A DNA stretch of 64,000 bases from the NCBI GenBank assembly GCA_020698575.1, contig CM036240.1, forward strand, positions 23,407,711-23,471,710, given 5' to 3'. Made by a program: the position numbers and the translations under genes. Positions within the stretch are counted from its first letter, which is position 1; each line of letters opens with the position of its first letter. A model generated the notes under the pieces. That model did no database searches, was not told the origin of the DNA, and saw only the letters and a program-made list of their open reading frames with translations. Below, in pieces: positions 13,931 through 27,700 of the stretch. The stretch is from Bostrychus sinensis (lineage: Eukaryota; Chordata; Actinopteri; Gobiiformes; Eleotridae).

Positions 13931-14208
13931 AGGCTGCAGTTTGACATGAGTGATCTATTAGATTTACAATGGGCAGGTGAGAGGTGTGTCTTTACATTGA
14001 CAAGTCCTTTGTGCCCACTTGTGTAAAATGTTGTTAATTCGCTTTGAAGAAATGTTGAGCATGTGTAGGTATGTTTCAGAGAAGAGGCTGAAGTGTCTTG
14101 TCAGGCCGCCAGTGCTCCGGCCTGAGAAATAAAGCTCCGTCTCTTAAAGAAGTGGCTCTTTGAAGTGGCTCTCTCTTTGAAGAATTGACACCCTTCTTCT
14201 TTTCACAG

Positions 14209-14271
14209 TGCCTGGAGCCCTGCAAGGAATCCTGGGACCTGAAGGAAAACCAGTGCCAGGATTTATGTGAG
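14209..14271 (+). CDS. anos1: anos1 exon 2: end of the cysteine-rich region
   Basis: A 63-base exon of 21 codons, phase 0 at both ends. It follows a pyrimidine tract and TTTCACAG and ends GAG before GTATGT. It reads [12 protein letters not shown] and ends QCQDLCE, with four cysteines of the anosmin N-terminal cysteine-rich box. A 63-base second exon is also what I recall for human ANOS1. The exon before it must end in phase 0; none was found in the preceding 14.2 kb. Confidence 0.93.
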
Positions 14272-17200
14272 GTATGTCACTACCACAAACACTTGACTTG
14301 AGCTTTTCATACTTAGTGGGAAAATTCAATAAGAGGAAAGTTTTTGGATAGGGGAAAGTGGGAATGACACTGTGTTTAATGTACTCAGTGCTGGAGTGAG
14401 TCATAAGCTCAAATGTAAACAGCACAATCCCTGTTAGCTCACTGTGCTGGCGACAGGTTGGACATTAAAGCAATCTGACATATATTTTCCCTCTTCTCCA
14501 CCCTTCTACTTCTGCTAGCCCCTGTTTCCCAAGAAGCACTATGAGTGTCTGACTAGCTGTGAGTTCCTGAAGTCAGTGGAAGGGGTAAAACAAGGGGACT
14601 GTCCTGCTCCAGAGAAGGCCAGTGGCTTTGCAGCAGCCTGTGTGGAGAGCTGCGACCAGGACGGAGAGTGCTCCACTGTCAAGAAATGCTGCTCCAATGG
14701 ATGTGGTCACACCTGCCAGGTCCCCAAGAACCTCTATAAAGGTAATACTACACATTACTTAGATATTATTGTTTGGTAAGATGGATCCTCAAACACATTG
14801 TGCTTGGCCTAAATGAAAGGTTAGTGGCACCAGCGTGAAACAGCCTTTTTTTTACAACCTTACAACCTTTTACAACCAGGGACTGTAGGGCTCTAAAGCG
14901 GAGTGGGGTCTGATGCCTAATTGGCACAAAGCTAACAATTAGCGCAAAGCTAACAAATAAATGAGCAGAGTTCTTTGCAGTGACTGCAGTGTAAGTGCAG
15001 ATTTTATACTCGGTCTACCTAAAACTTAACTACAAAGAAAAGAGAAGCACAAACAAGTTGTGGAGTGCACAAGGATTTACGCGCAGCGCATCCACAGATG
15101 CATGGTGTGTGCATCATCAGCTGGCCACCGGACCTTCTACTCCTGCATACATACCACTAATTGCTCTGGACACAGCACTAGGGCCCCCCAAAGATCAAGA
15201 AGGCCAGACTACAGGAATTGGCCATGCGAGGGGCATGTGACTGCAGTGGAGGATAGTCCATAAGACATTGAGCTATGAGATGTTCAGTTTGAAGCCCTTA
15301 AAGGCCTCGATACACCAAGGCGACTCCCAGACTGCCACCGAAAAGCCGGAGCGACAGCTCGTCTCTTCCCGTCTCCTCTCGTTCCCCCATGTTTCCTCAC
15401 GTCGGATGACCTTTTTCCCTCTTCATACACCGAAGCGACAACTGACCTAAAGACCATGTTTTGCGCATGCGCGTGATGTAATTACCCCCCCCCCCATCCC
15501 CCCCCCCCCCCCCCCCCCCAAAAGCGGCAGATGGCGCTAGCCAGTGAACAAAGATAAACGGAAGTGACAGAATGTTTGCGGAGTACATATGCAAGTAGCG
15601 CGCCTTGGTCTGCCACTGTTCTCAGCTTGTTTGAACATTTGAGAAGCGTGATAATGGCCGGTTTGGACATTGTTTTGTGTGGATTAGGTACCGCTGCTCT
15701 GTTACTTGAAGTAGATAACTTTACGCATGGAATTGCGAAAAATGCAAAAGTGGTGACAGAGCGGTTTTCACCTCTCGTCACTCCGTCACTTCCGCTAAAA
15801 TTCCCGTGAGCTGATTGGCGCGGCAGCTGTAGTGCTAGGCCTATCAGAGAGCTTCCTGCCAAAGTCCATAGACACCAATTTAACAAGTCCGTCTTGGAGC
15901 GATGGGGGCTTACGGTGCATACATATCAAAAGGAGGGAAATGAGCGACGTGGAAGAACCGTTAAGATGGCTTCAGATGGACGATCATCACCTTGGTGTAT
16001 GGAGGCCTTAAAACGCTTTTAATTTAGTTTTAATTTAATCTAGATTTTATTTTTATTTCATTCATTCATTTTCTACCGCTTATTCCCGTTAGGGGTCGCG
16101 GGTGACTGGAGCCTATCCCAGTAACTTTGAGCCGTAGGCGGGGTACACCCTGGACAGGGGCCAGCTTGTCGCAGGGCTAACACAGAGACGAACACAGACA
16201 GACAACCATTCACTCTCACATTCATCCACTAGGGTCAATTTAGAGTCACCAATTCACCTAACACATGCATGTCTTTGGACGGTGGGAGGAAGCCGGAGAA
16301 CCCGGAGAGAACCCACGGTAACACGGGGAGGACATGCAGACTCCACCCAGAGAGTTCATGTGATGGTGTGTATTGGTCCGCCCGGGGCTCGAACCCACGA
16401 CCTCCTTGCTGGGAGGCGAGAACGCTAACCGCTCTGCCACCGTGCACCCCCATTTTTCATTTTTTAATTTTTTTATTTTTTATCTTGATATTGTTTTACG
16501 TTTAAATTTCAGCTCAGTGAAGCACTTTAAGCACCAACACTTTTTCAGTAAGTTACCTTTCTTGTATAATTGTGCTTCTAACAAAGAACTTTATGTTGAC
16601 CACATTGTTAGTTAATCATTTACAAGTCGATATTGCCTATATGGACAGCGATTTTAAGGAAAAAAAAAGTGAATCTGTAAAACTGCAGTGTTAAATGCAA
16701 TGTGATTGGAAATTTGGGTGCACCTAAATTTTATGCTGGTGCACCTAAGAAAGGCGCACAAGCGCAAAAATTTAGCTTAGTGCCCTGGAGTAGGGTTTGG
16801 TTGGTTTGTTGGTCTGTTAGCAAAATAGCTTAGAAAGTAAAGGGAGGATTGTGATGACATCTTCAAGGAAATTAAGGAATTAGGATTCAAGAATGTTTTA
16901 AATGATTGTTAGAGATGAGTGGTGCCAACTCTCCAGTATAGTTACTCATCAGTGTTGCTCAATCAGTCGAGCATCTTACCTTATAGCAAGATACTAACTC
17001 CAGTCAGAAAAGGAACAAATGATTAATAATTATTACAATGCTCTGGCAGAACTTTCCGAATTCTTCTACTTCGACTTTAAAATTAAATACATTTATTATG
17101 ACCAAGCTGAAATGGTGGGATCATTACAAAGTTAATTTTACAAAGATTACACAAGTCAGTGTAATCTGTCATTTCTACTGGTATCAAGCCTGGGTAAAGG

Positions 17201-20200
17201 GTTGTCTCTAGAAGGGCATCTTACAGTATGTAAAACTTAAATCAGTATCCAAATCGCTGCACAGTGAGTTGCTCTGGCATGTTCTATCTCTATTCTAAAA
17301 CCATGATGCATACCTGATGTAATCCTTTGTAAACCATTGCTGTTTACATAATTATTGTAAACAAGAGCGATGGTACATAATTGCCCCATGACAAACATTA
17401 ATTACAAATCTCAGTGACATAAATCACACATCAAGATCAGAACCAAATTTGACAAGTTTTTCAGCATCATAAATCGTTCATACCTCTTTGTGTTGTGCCT
17501 CAGCCCACACGGTCCTCACTTCGTCTTGGTGTTAATTGGAATTCTGAATTCTGCTGGATAAGCTTCAGGGATTCATAGACACAGATGCAGCGAGGAATCT
17601 CCGCTGCAGTAAAAACAGCTTAATAGCGATGCCCAAGGCGACCTGCTGTTCTTGGTCGGCGCTGCTATTAAGCGAATGGGGAAGTGAGAGCCTCTGAACT
17701 TGAAGACTGGAACTTGGAAGTACATTATATACACGTTTCAGCACACTATTGTTGGCAGCCCCCAGCCATAACAAAGTTGAGGAGATGTTGAAGTGAGAGC
17801 AGTGGAAGATTAGTTCAAATCAGGCCTGTAACCACAGCAGTCGCACAGTGTGGCTGCTCTGAACCACACTCCAGTCACTGTACACACTGTATTTTTCAGG
17901 CAAAAGCATGCGTCTTTGCTTCTGAGTCTCTCCACACAAATGCTAGCACTTATATTTGATTTGGATAAGTCTCATGGGACGTCACGGTACGCACAATGCT
18001 AAATAGGTGAACAGCATGTTAATTAGGGAAGATGAAAAGAAGCATAACCTTGAATATTTCAATACAGTGACCCAGTCAATGAGAAACACTCACCTTGCTG
18101 TGAGACCTTCAAATCAAACCACTTTCCGCCAGATTTAGTTCAAACACTGAACTCATGATAGGTCGACACCAGCATTAGATTTACACAGAATTACACCAAG
18201 CCTTTTAGTGAAAGTCTGGATGGAATTCCCGTCCCGCTCCTCAGTGCTAAAGGTCTAATTAGTTGCTCATGGTCTGAAGAGCGTAATTGTTTCTATGTGT
18301 GCGCTAGTGTGTTTGTACTCTCTCATTTTTTTAAGCCCATGATGATCCATGATGCTGGAAGCCATTAGCAAACACAAGCCTGGCGAAATGGAGCGTTTCC
18401 CCCATTGAGATCACTCTCAGATGTGTGTGTGTGTTAAGGTTAGTGTCCCTGGCTGATGGCAGAAAAGAATGAGTGGGGGAGACTTGTGCGTCTTCTGCGA
18501 GTGGACCCCCTGCTGGGCTTTTGATGTACCGCGTGGCTTCTTTTACATCATTGAGCTGCCTGCTGCATGGGTATTTAGCCTTTATTACATTCTTCTATTG
18601 TCATTTTTTAAAAAGTATTCTCCCTCCAGTCTAATTTTCCACATTCCTTAGAAGACACAGTGCCACATGTGATCCAATCCAGCCCTATTTTTTTCCCACT
18701 ACGCTGCGGGTAAAAAGGTAAAGGATAATGGGGGCGGGTGAAAAATGTGGATGTCAGAATTAAATTTAATCTGTCTGGGTAATATTCACACTGTCAGAAC
18801 AAGTTATTTGGTTAATCAGTCCGCCAGCCATGCTCCGTTTACAGTAAGTTCCTGCGTTCCTACAAGCCGTATTTGTAGTGTTTTCCTGTAGCCCTGTAAT
18901 TAGAGCAATCATTGTGACAGTGTGTGCGTGAGGATCGCAAATTATATTTCTGCAGTGTAATTGTTGGCATTATTGCGACATGAATCCTCGCTGTACTTTT
19001 TGATCGGGCTTCAGCAGCAGTTACATCATGGTTGGAGGAGTAAGCATGTGGCCATCGCAAAAATGAGCCTTGGATCAAATCTGACCCAAAAGTTATCTTT
19101 GGAAAGTGCGTCCAGAGAAACGGCATGTTTGTTGTCCTCCCACACTGCAGCTAACGTTGAAGCGGTGTGTGTTGTGTGAGTTTGTGGGAAGATGAGCTAA
19201 GAGACAGAGGGGAGAGAGGAATGCTGCGGCGCGCTGGCTGTTCATCATATGCAAGAAATGTGACACGTTTGTTTTCGTATACCACTGTGGAACCACGTTA
19301 CAATGACCCCCAGCTGTTCCTATGCACAGAGCTGTAATGTGCATGGCAAAATGAAGTACCAGCTCCAGACTCTCGTGGCTCAAGGACCCTTCTCCATCTT
19401 TAGGATTTTTTTTTTTTTTTTTTTTTAGACATCAATCATTTTACACGCTCCCTATAACGAATGAATAGCTAAATCAAACACTATGCATACAAAACACTGT
19501 GTTGATTATGTTGTTTACCGTCAAGCCCTGCATAGCCTTGAGCAGTGCTGTTTATGAATGTGTTGTTGTGGTGGTCCGCTCCGCTGTGACACAGGTCCAG
19601 CATAATGCTCTGAAGTGCTGGGTGATTTATGGAGAACTGTAGGATGTATTCAGCCTTCTCCTGTACTTTCAAACTTGCTTTTCCAATCTCCATCTCATTA
19701 TCACCATGCCCAACGCTCAATCAACAACTCACTATGTCTCCGCTACCATAAATTCGCTACCATAAAATGAGAGAGACTGACTGAGCCAAGCATTCAGTCC
19801 AGTCCTCTTCTTAATAAAGCTGATTTATTTCACATGGCCACATTGACTGAAAGCCTCAATATGAGGTGCAATTGTGCAAATGAATATTACAAACAGTATA
19901 TGCTATAGAAAGACAAAAAAGCCATACAAACCATTCCTCATACCTTGATGCTAACTATATGCATCGTTACTAAGAAGCACAGCTACTAAAACACATCCCT
20001 TGGCCAGGAAACATCACATCTATCAGGGAAAAATGACCCACAGCATGTATCAAGTCTAATTCTGTGAGGTCATGTCTTATTATTTATTTCTGCCGCTGAC
20101 ATTCACTCCACTGAGGAAAACCGCTTTTCACCGTTCACTAACAGTGTTCCACATCTCTGTCCATGCACCTTTAGGAGTTCCTCTGAAGCCCAGGAAAGAG

Positions 20201-21643
20201 CTAGTGTTTTTGGAGCAGCCATCGGGCCAGCTGGAGATTCGCTGGTCCTCAAAGTTCAACATCTCTGTGGAGCCCGTCCTGTATGTGGTGCAGCGCCGCT
20301 GGAACTATGGCATCCATCCCAGCGAGGACGATGCCACTGAGTGGGAGACTGTGGCACAGGTAGAAACCTCCAAAGTTACTTATACACTAAGAGGGCAGAA
20401 CCTGTTATCTTATCATACTAAAAGTAGTTGCGTTACTGTAACCTTTGAGCTCCACTTGTCCCAGCATGCCACATGCTACAGCTGTGAAAGTGCTGCACTG
20501 CGCTGACAGGGCCATGCATGCGGTTGCACATTCTTCACACTCACAGTGTCTTTGAAAATTTGGCAAAGAGAAACACCCAGATGACTGATGTGGCAGTGCA
20601 CTCATATAGGGCTGTGACCCTGCATGAACCCTGACCCCTGCGGTTTGCTCTCCCCATCTGTCCCTCAGACTGCAGAGGAGCGCGTCCAACTGGCTGACAT
20701 CAGAGCCAGCAGATGGTACCAGTTCAGAGTGGCTGCTGTCAACGTCCACGGGACCCGTGGCTTCACTGCGCCCAGCAAACACTTCCGCTCCTCCAGAGGT
20801 CTGTATGTGCAGAAGCATGTTGTCTGTTTGTGTGTGGCCCTGCTTTGATAGTCAGTTCCTGTTTGACACCCACTACACTCCTTTTGTTTCAGGCAAGATG
20901 TCCAAACAGGTGGTATCTGTAGGAAGACTTCAAACATGATTTGGCTTTGTACTGTACTAGTTTATCCACATTACTGATCTAGACTTAAAGCAGAACCATG
21001 GATGTACTGTACTGCAACAGTCTATCAGAAGCTTTGCACTTTTTAGAAGACGTTACACTTAAAACATACAGACTTTTTTATTGCGTGCCACTTATCCCTG
21101 GTTTGTACACATTATAAACTGTGAACATGAAGGAAATCCACATCAGTGTCTTGTTCACTTCACTAATGAGACCAGACACTCCATTTCAGTCCTGAAACCA
21201 CATCTTCATTTATTTCTTCATAGAGTGGTATTTCCCTGTCTTTACAGTCATGTAAAATGTAACATGTCTACATTAGTCAGAATATTGCAAGTTTCAAATG
21301 AATGCAAGTGTTGTCTTGCTTCCAGAGGGAGTGATGTAACTGAGACACACTTCAGATCTTTGAAAGAGATTAGTAAGTGAGCTCCTATGACATTTGAAGC
21401 CTGAGTCAGACTCGCTGCAGTTACAAAAGTGAGTGACTGACTGACTGTGAATGCTGTTCTCCATATGGCTCACATTTAAAGATTATGACACTCTGAAGTT
21501 TATGAATATAATATTGTGTATTTATGTTAAGACATCTAAGTTTTCTTAAAAGTAGTTTTGAATTTCAAGATTGTGAAGTTTGAAAAATAATTGTTTTGTT
21601 TTGAGGGAAAGGTTCTTTAGCAAAATACTTCCTAAGTCAATAA

Positions 21644-21701
<58 letters not shown>

Positions 21702-24700
21702 CTGCACATCAATTAATTAGAATATTGTGGAAAAGTTCATTTATTTCAACATTTCAATTCAAAAAGAAATGCATTTACAGTATTTTTATGTAGGTTCAGT
21801 ACATACTGTGAAATATTTCAAGCATTTTAATTGTGATGATTATGGTTTGCAGTTATTGCAAACCAAATCTCAGAATCTCATAAAATTACAATTGTACATA
21901 ATATTACATGAGAATCAGAATTAAATAAATGAAAATATATCACACTGTGTGTACTATAATGTATTTAGTATATGTATTTCACAATTGAACTTTTGAAATA
22001 ATTTTACTTTTCTACAATATTCTAATTAAGCAATGTGCACCTGTATACCTTAGCTGCAAGGTGTTTGAAAAAGATTGAAAGTGCTTGAAAAGGCCTTATT
22101 TATAGAATACATTAGGCCCCAGTGTTGATCATAATCTTTCAAATGTTTCTTATTTGTTTCTTACATTTCTTATTGTAAGACAAGTATTAATGTTTTGGTT
22201 GTATAAGTCTGCTTGTTGACCTGTGCTGTCAATCCTCCTCCGCACTTACTCTCCAGAGAACATTAGATGTCTGTCTGACAGGGCCAGACACCAGGTGAAA
22301 GAGGATTCAGCTGCAGGAATGGAAAGCGATCTCCAATCAGGCCAATCAGGGGCAGAACGCTGATAGATTGATGAGAGCTGTCACATATTTGATGGACTCC
22401 CAGTCATTCTGCCTACCGTCATTATTTATACAGCCTGGCTATATCATCTGATTGCAATTTTGCACCACTATACTTTGTCAGGGCAATTTGTAAAGGCCGA
22501 CAGCTTATTTATCTTGCATTGCTGCTATGAAGGACTGATGTGTCCCTTAGTGCTTTTGCAGTGGATTCAATGTGTTTCAGGTGGGAGAGGATGGTAGAGA
22601 TGAGCCAACAAGGTTCTCTCTCTGGCGTCCTCTCTGAGACTCCAGAAGCATAATTTATACTATAATTATATCCACAGAAAGGGTAATGTCTGTCACAGTT
22701 TTCAGGAATTAACTAAAGTAATAAGTAAAAGGATTATGTTTTTGTAAGCATTAGCATTTTGCATTGCCAGCTCGTAAATGCTATTGATTGTTGTTTGCAA
22801 ATAGTATGTGTATAATATAAAAGCTTGCAGTTTACAGATCTTTTTTACATTTACATTTATATACAAATATACATTTATATATTTATATATACCTCAGGCA
22901 GTGTAATGTGTGAGGCTGGACATTTTTTGAGCTGTTTTATTTGTTAGCTACTTTCCAGTCAGTCCTTATCTTACTAAGAACTCGTACAGTGCTCTACTCG
23001 CTCCCCTGAGTTACTCATAACTCCAAAATGAGAAGCTCTCAGGGATCGGGGGAAGGGCAGTTTGTTCCCATAATAATCAAAATAATTGTTCACCAAAATA
23101 ATTTTAAGATCATTATTTTAAGGTCCATGTACTACTTAGTGATGATTTAATAAAGGGCTGTTCTCATTGGTGCGATGACTGGCATGTGTCCCTGTTTTTC
23201 CTTCTGCTCTGGGCTGGCATCAGCAGAAGGCGGGTCACGGCACATGCGTACACCATCTGAACATATCTGAGTTGGGGAATGTGAGCTCAAAGCCAAAGTG
23301 AGCAGCATGTGTTTGTTAACCTTTGACCTGCGCCCTCAGTCCTCTGAACGCTGTCTTAGAAGTGACGTGACACCTGTCATAACATCTCATGGCAGATTGT
23401 CAATGTTGGACTAATTACTTTACACAGTGCCATACTGCCCCCACCCCGTAGCTGCTATCCCTCAAGTGTTGAAAGGTGTCCCTGCCTGGAATATACAAGC
23501 CTAATTATGTGTGTAGAAGAAACTGTCTGGCCCACTGTTCATCAAATAAGCCTCTTTTTAAGCCTCTACAGATGTTCTAAGATATAGGCATTGATTGTGT
23601 TTTTACTTGTTGCTATGACAGATCCAGCTGCCCCTCCTAAACCGTCTAGCCTGCGTGTCAGTAACATAACAGTGGGCGAGGATGGTCAGGTGATGGCCCG
23701 TCTGAACTGGACCCTACCAGAGGAGCCTGATATCCCCATACACCACTACAAGGTCTTCTGGAGCTGGACTGTGCCAACCAAGTCAACGGTGCCATCCAAG
23801 AAGAAGAGGAGAAAGACCACTAATGGGGTAAATCTCACCCTGTCTCACCCTGTGTCCTGACATGTTCAGATTATAAGTACTCAGTCAGGACCACATTATT
23901 TGGCAACCCCTGGGGAATTCTTAAGATCAATGCAAGGTTAGAAGTTTAGTATTAGGAGTGTCACAACCTCTACATTTAATTTGAGCTGAGTAGAAGAGAG
24001 CAAGATCAAAGTACGACTGCTGGTTTGTCATCCCAAAAAGGAAAATGAACAGTTAAGTCTGACTAAAAATTAGCCAGTAGCTTTTATGAACATTAAGCAT
24101 TCAACTAACAGCAGTAGTCCAAATGTACAACCTTGAGGCACTGAACCACTGATAAAAGGGATTTGGAAGTTTCTAATGTTGTCAAGTTACAAAACAGCAC
24201 AAACCCTTTCTTTAGCATCATTTTACAGTTTGTAAAATGTGATTATTGTATTACTATTTCATGTTGATTTAAAACTTAGTGTGGTTTATGGACCGTATGT
24301 ACCAGTCTTTATGCGTGACCTGCATAAAATAAAATAGACAGTAGCTTTCATGAACATTAAGCGTTCAACAAACAGCAGTGGTTCAAGTGTACAGCCCGGA
24401 GGCACTGAACCACTGAATGATATGTCACACAGATAAAAGCCATTTTAAAGTTTCTAATGTCAAGTTTCCAAAAAGCAAAAACATTTTCTCTTTGTCTATT
24501 TCAGAAGAACCATTAGATTGGACTGGTTATTTTACAGTAGTAATGATGGTATTATTGTATTTCATGTTCACTGAATAAATGAGATTGGTGAGTATCTGTC
24601 TTTCTTTGTGGCCCTGTGAATACCTGTAGCTGTGTTTCATTTGAAGTCAGTGGAGCAGAAAGACAGAGTGTCTAGACGCACACCTCTGTAGGGTCTTCTC

Positions 24701-27700
24701 CTGAATTAGCTTTTGAAACGCGCTGCAGATGTGGCGTGGAGGAGATAGAGGTGGGAGACACCAGACACCCATTGACACATGTACTACTGGTTTCCACTTT
24801 GGCACCTCAGGGCTTTGAAAACAGCCTGCTGCTACAGGAATGTCAAAACATGCACGGTCAATAACAAGAACTCATCAAGCTCATGCTGATGGAGGAATGC
24901 TGTAAGTCAAACATGGTGAACCAACCCTGCAAGGCTTTGATAACATTGCTCCCTCACAAGGCCCTGAAGGCTATCTCCTCACCACGATACCTTCCTCTGC
25001 TCCACATGTGTTCTTAATAAGCAGGCCTTTTCCCATAAGTCTGAGCTGGCTGTGGTTTAGCTGTGACTGGGACAGTGACAGGGCTTTGAAAGGAGGCTCC
25101 AGTGACAAAGTGGTATCGTGCGAATGCCAGCTTACAAGTGTTGTGTGTTGTCACAGGCTCAGAGCTGGGTGGATCTGGAAGGACTGCAGGCCAACAGCAG
25201 CTACACTGTGGAGCTGCAGGCTGTTACATACTGGGGACAAGTGCGTCTGAAGAGCTCTAAGGCCTCGCTGCAGTTCAGCACTACACAGAATAATGACTCG
25301 GGTAAGAGAGCACTCCTTCAAAAACATGCTTAAAGGTACTGGAAGCAGCATGTGCTCGTACTGGTTTAAAAACAGTACTGCGTCTAAATCACAACAATGG
25401 CCTGTGAGTTGCCTGTCACTGGCTTATGGGGCAACCAGAGCATGGAGCTCTTTCTGCTTTTCTAATTGGATAATTGGCAATGCAAGGATTTTAGAACCAA
25501 AACAAAACTGTAAACATAAACAACTTTGCCATTACAAGATTGTTTTAATTGTGAATAAATCAACTGTACCATTGTTATCAGTAAAACTAGTATTTGATTT
25601 GAACATATTTACATAATATCTGGGGACATGTGTGTAATTTTTATGCAATATAAAAATAAATTTACTGCTTATAGTACCTTTAAGCCACATTTCTTATGGG
25701 CAGTAGTGCGAGTTAGGGTTGGTACGGCTCAATTTTATACACAGTGAAAAGTCTTACATTTTTACTGTGTGCATTAAAGCTAGAATGGCCAGGCTGAGCT
25801 TCCCTAGCAAAGAGAAGTGGCTCTGGTCTTCAAAATGACAGGCACCTATCTGACCAGTTTCTATAAAATGAGACAAGGTTTTTGCAATACTTTGTTTATT
25901 CTATCGGTTGTATTTTTTTACAAATAGCTTTAATCTGGTGGCAGTAGTATAGCTAATCATTGTCCAGGCTGTACCCTGCCGCAGGCTCATTGTTGTTACT
26001 CAAACCAGAAAAAGCAGAACAATGATTTATATAAATAATGATTTTTATGGTTGGCCAGGCTACAGGAGAAGGCCAGCCTAGAGTGTTGTTTGACTTTTTC
26101 TTACTCCTGCAAGCTGTATTAACAACACGTACTGAATACTATGCTGTCTGTTAACACATACTTGAACCACAACCTATTCAACAAAAGCAACAATAGACCA
26201 ACAGCTTCCCATAGTTCCCTATCATCAAATTGGGTTTGAGACAGCAGCCTCCAGGCAAAATTAAACTGACATTGATTTCTAAATGACCCTTTTGGTTCTT
26301 TTAAATTCATGATTAGCCTTGTCTATCCAGCACTTAGCTTCCATCTCTCTGTCTGCTTCTTTAACTGGGCGTGTGCCAGCCGCTATCTACTGTTAGTGAT
26401 TCACAGACGATTAATAAATACCTCATACAACCCCTTTGAGATCATGAACTAATTAAAATCAAACAGGAACCTTGACAGAGTTGCTGACTTAGGACTGGCA
26501 CGTGCATAAGGGATTGGCTAAATCAACTGAGAACAATCCCATTTTTTTGTTTGTCAAGTGTTGATTTTCCTAAATTACAACAAGTCTTCAGGCAAACAGT
26601 CAACTATAATCATGAGAGTTGCAAAACGACAACGACAGCCAAGAGATGCTGACAGCACATCTGCAGTTTGAAGCATTAAGAAAGTACAAACCCAGTCTTA
26701 ATCCAAGTATTGCTGTTACCATGCGCAGTCAATGTTGTATTGTAACAAGATTTCGCCTTTCTTTCCCCAGCAAAATCATTGACCAAACCCAAAAAAGAAG
26801 AACTCTCTCCCATTGCTTCGACTTTGACCAAACGCCCCTCGGGCCCTCTGGAGGTGGGCACGCCCTTCTACCAGGATGGCCAGCTGCAGGTCCGTGTCTA
26901 CTGGAAGAAGCGAGGAGGTACGTGAACCTGGTGATTTATGGCCTCTCAAATCAAATTAGCACCCCATTATGTCCATCAATCACCTTTACTTATGTACATC
27001 ATGATCAGGTCCATGACTCACTCACAGTTGCCCAAACAATGGAATAGCCCTAATAAATGAGGTATCGCACGGTGCAAATGAAATAAACGAAACAATGTGT
27101 CTTTTGTGGGAACTGGTAATGCGATCGTGCGAGGGAAATTGGTGTAAACTCGCACATGGACCGGTAGAGTGGAGCCACTGTTTAGTAAAGAACAATAAAC
27201 ACACAGCCTGAGCCGTGAGATGGGATTTATTGACAGCTGCATTTAATAGCTCCTCGCCCTTGCCTTAGCATCGGAGCAGACCGTTTCTGTTTTACAAGAC
27301 CTGATGTCATACGGATCCAAACATTTCTGGAGCACCGCAAGGGGTTAAAGCCTATAGGAATGCCTATCCCAGCGGCATCCATTCCCAAGCCTTCTGTTAA
27401 TACCAGAGTGGAAATATGGAAACCTTGAAAGCCATGCTCTCAGGGTAACCTGTCAAGTCCCATTCACTGGTCTATGTTATGTTCCTAATATATGTCATCG
27501 CCCAAGCCAAGCTCCACATCTTGGAGTCAAGAATGCAAGCCCTGGCTGATGGAGTGGCCTGGTGAGACACCAAGTGCTGAATCAGAGTGGGAGAAGATGG
27601 AGTTAGCCCAGGGTTGTTAGCAAGGCTGGCCAGGATGCTCGCAGCTGAAAGATGCTGACAAGGATCAAGCACGGCTGGGGAATGGTGGTGCTAATCCTGT

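Larger units (their letters stand above)
1..14208. other. Non-coding, probably intron 1 of anos1
   Basis: No exon was recognised. I searched for the expected anos1 first exon, a signal peptide followed by a cysteine-rich segment with a Trp-Cys pair and ending in phase 0 before GT, and did not find it. Repeats and open frames are listed separately. Another weak tRNA-like B-box patch lies near 6150-6220 (GGGTTCAAAG). Stretches around 1790-2010 and 8430-8900 are GC-richer and look non-repetitive. The rest shows nothing I can name. Confidence 0.6.
14742..20174. other. anos1 intron 3 (5.4 kb)
   Basis: It holds the Harbinger-like element at 15302-16008, a full SINE at 16056-16451 and a degraded SINE at 16950-17265. 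A poly-T run lies at about 19408-19427. The stretches 17480-17900 and 18700-19200 have no repeat signature I know and contain no convincing exon. Confidence 0.85.
20799..23621. other. anos1 intron 5 (2.8 kb)
   Basis: It holds a long TA dinucleotide tract and an adjacent inverted-repeat element (21700-22045), then single-copy-looking sequence to 23621. No exon-like frame is supported. Confidence 0.9.

Noticed and set aside
16376..16451. Possible tRNA gene on the minus strand
   Set aside because: A- and B-box-like motifs are present but the sequence continues into a SINE body with an ATGA tail; it is the SINE head.
20405..20937. Antisense frames over anos1 exon 5
   Set aside because: They are shadows of the real exon on the other strand; exon borders and phase support only the plus-strand reading.
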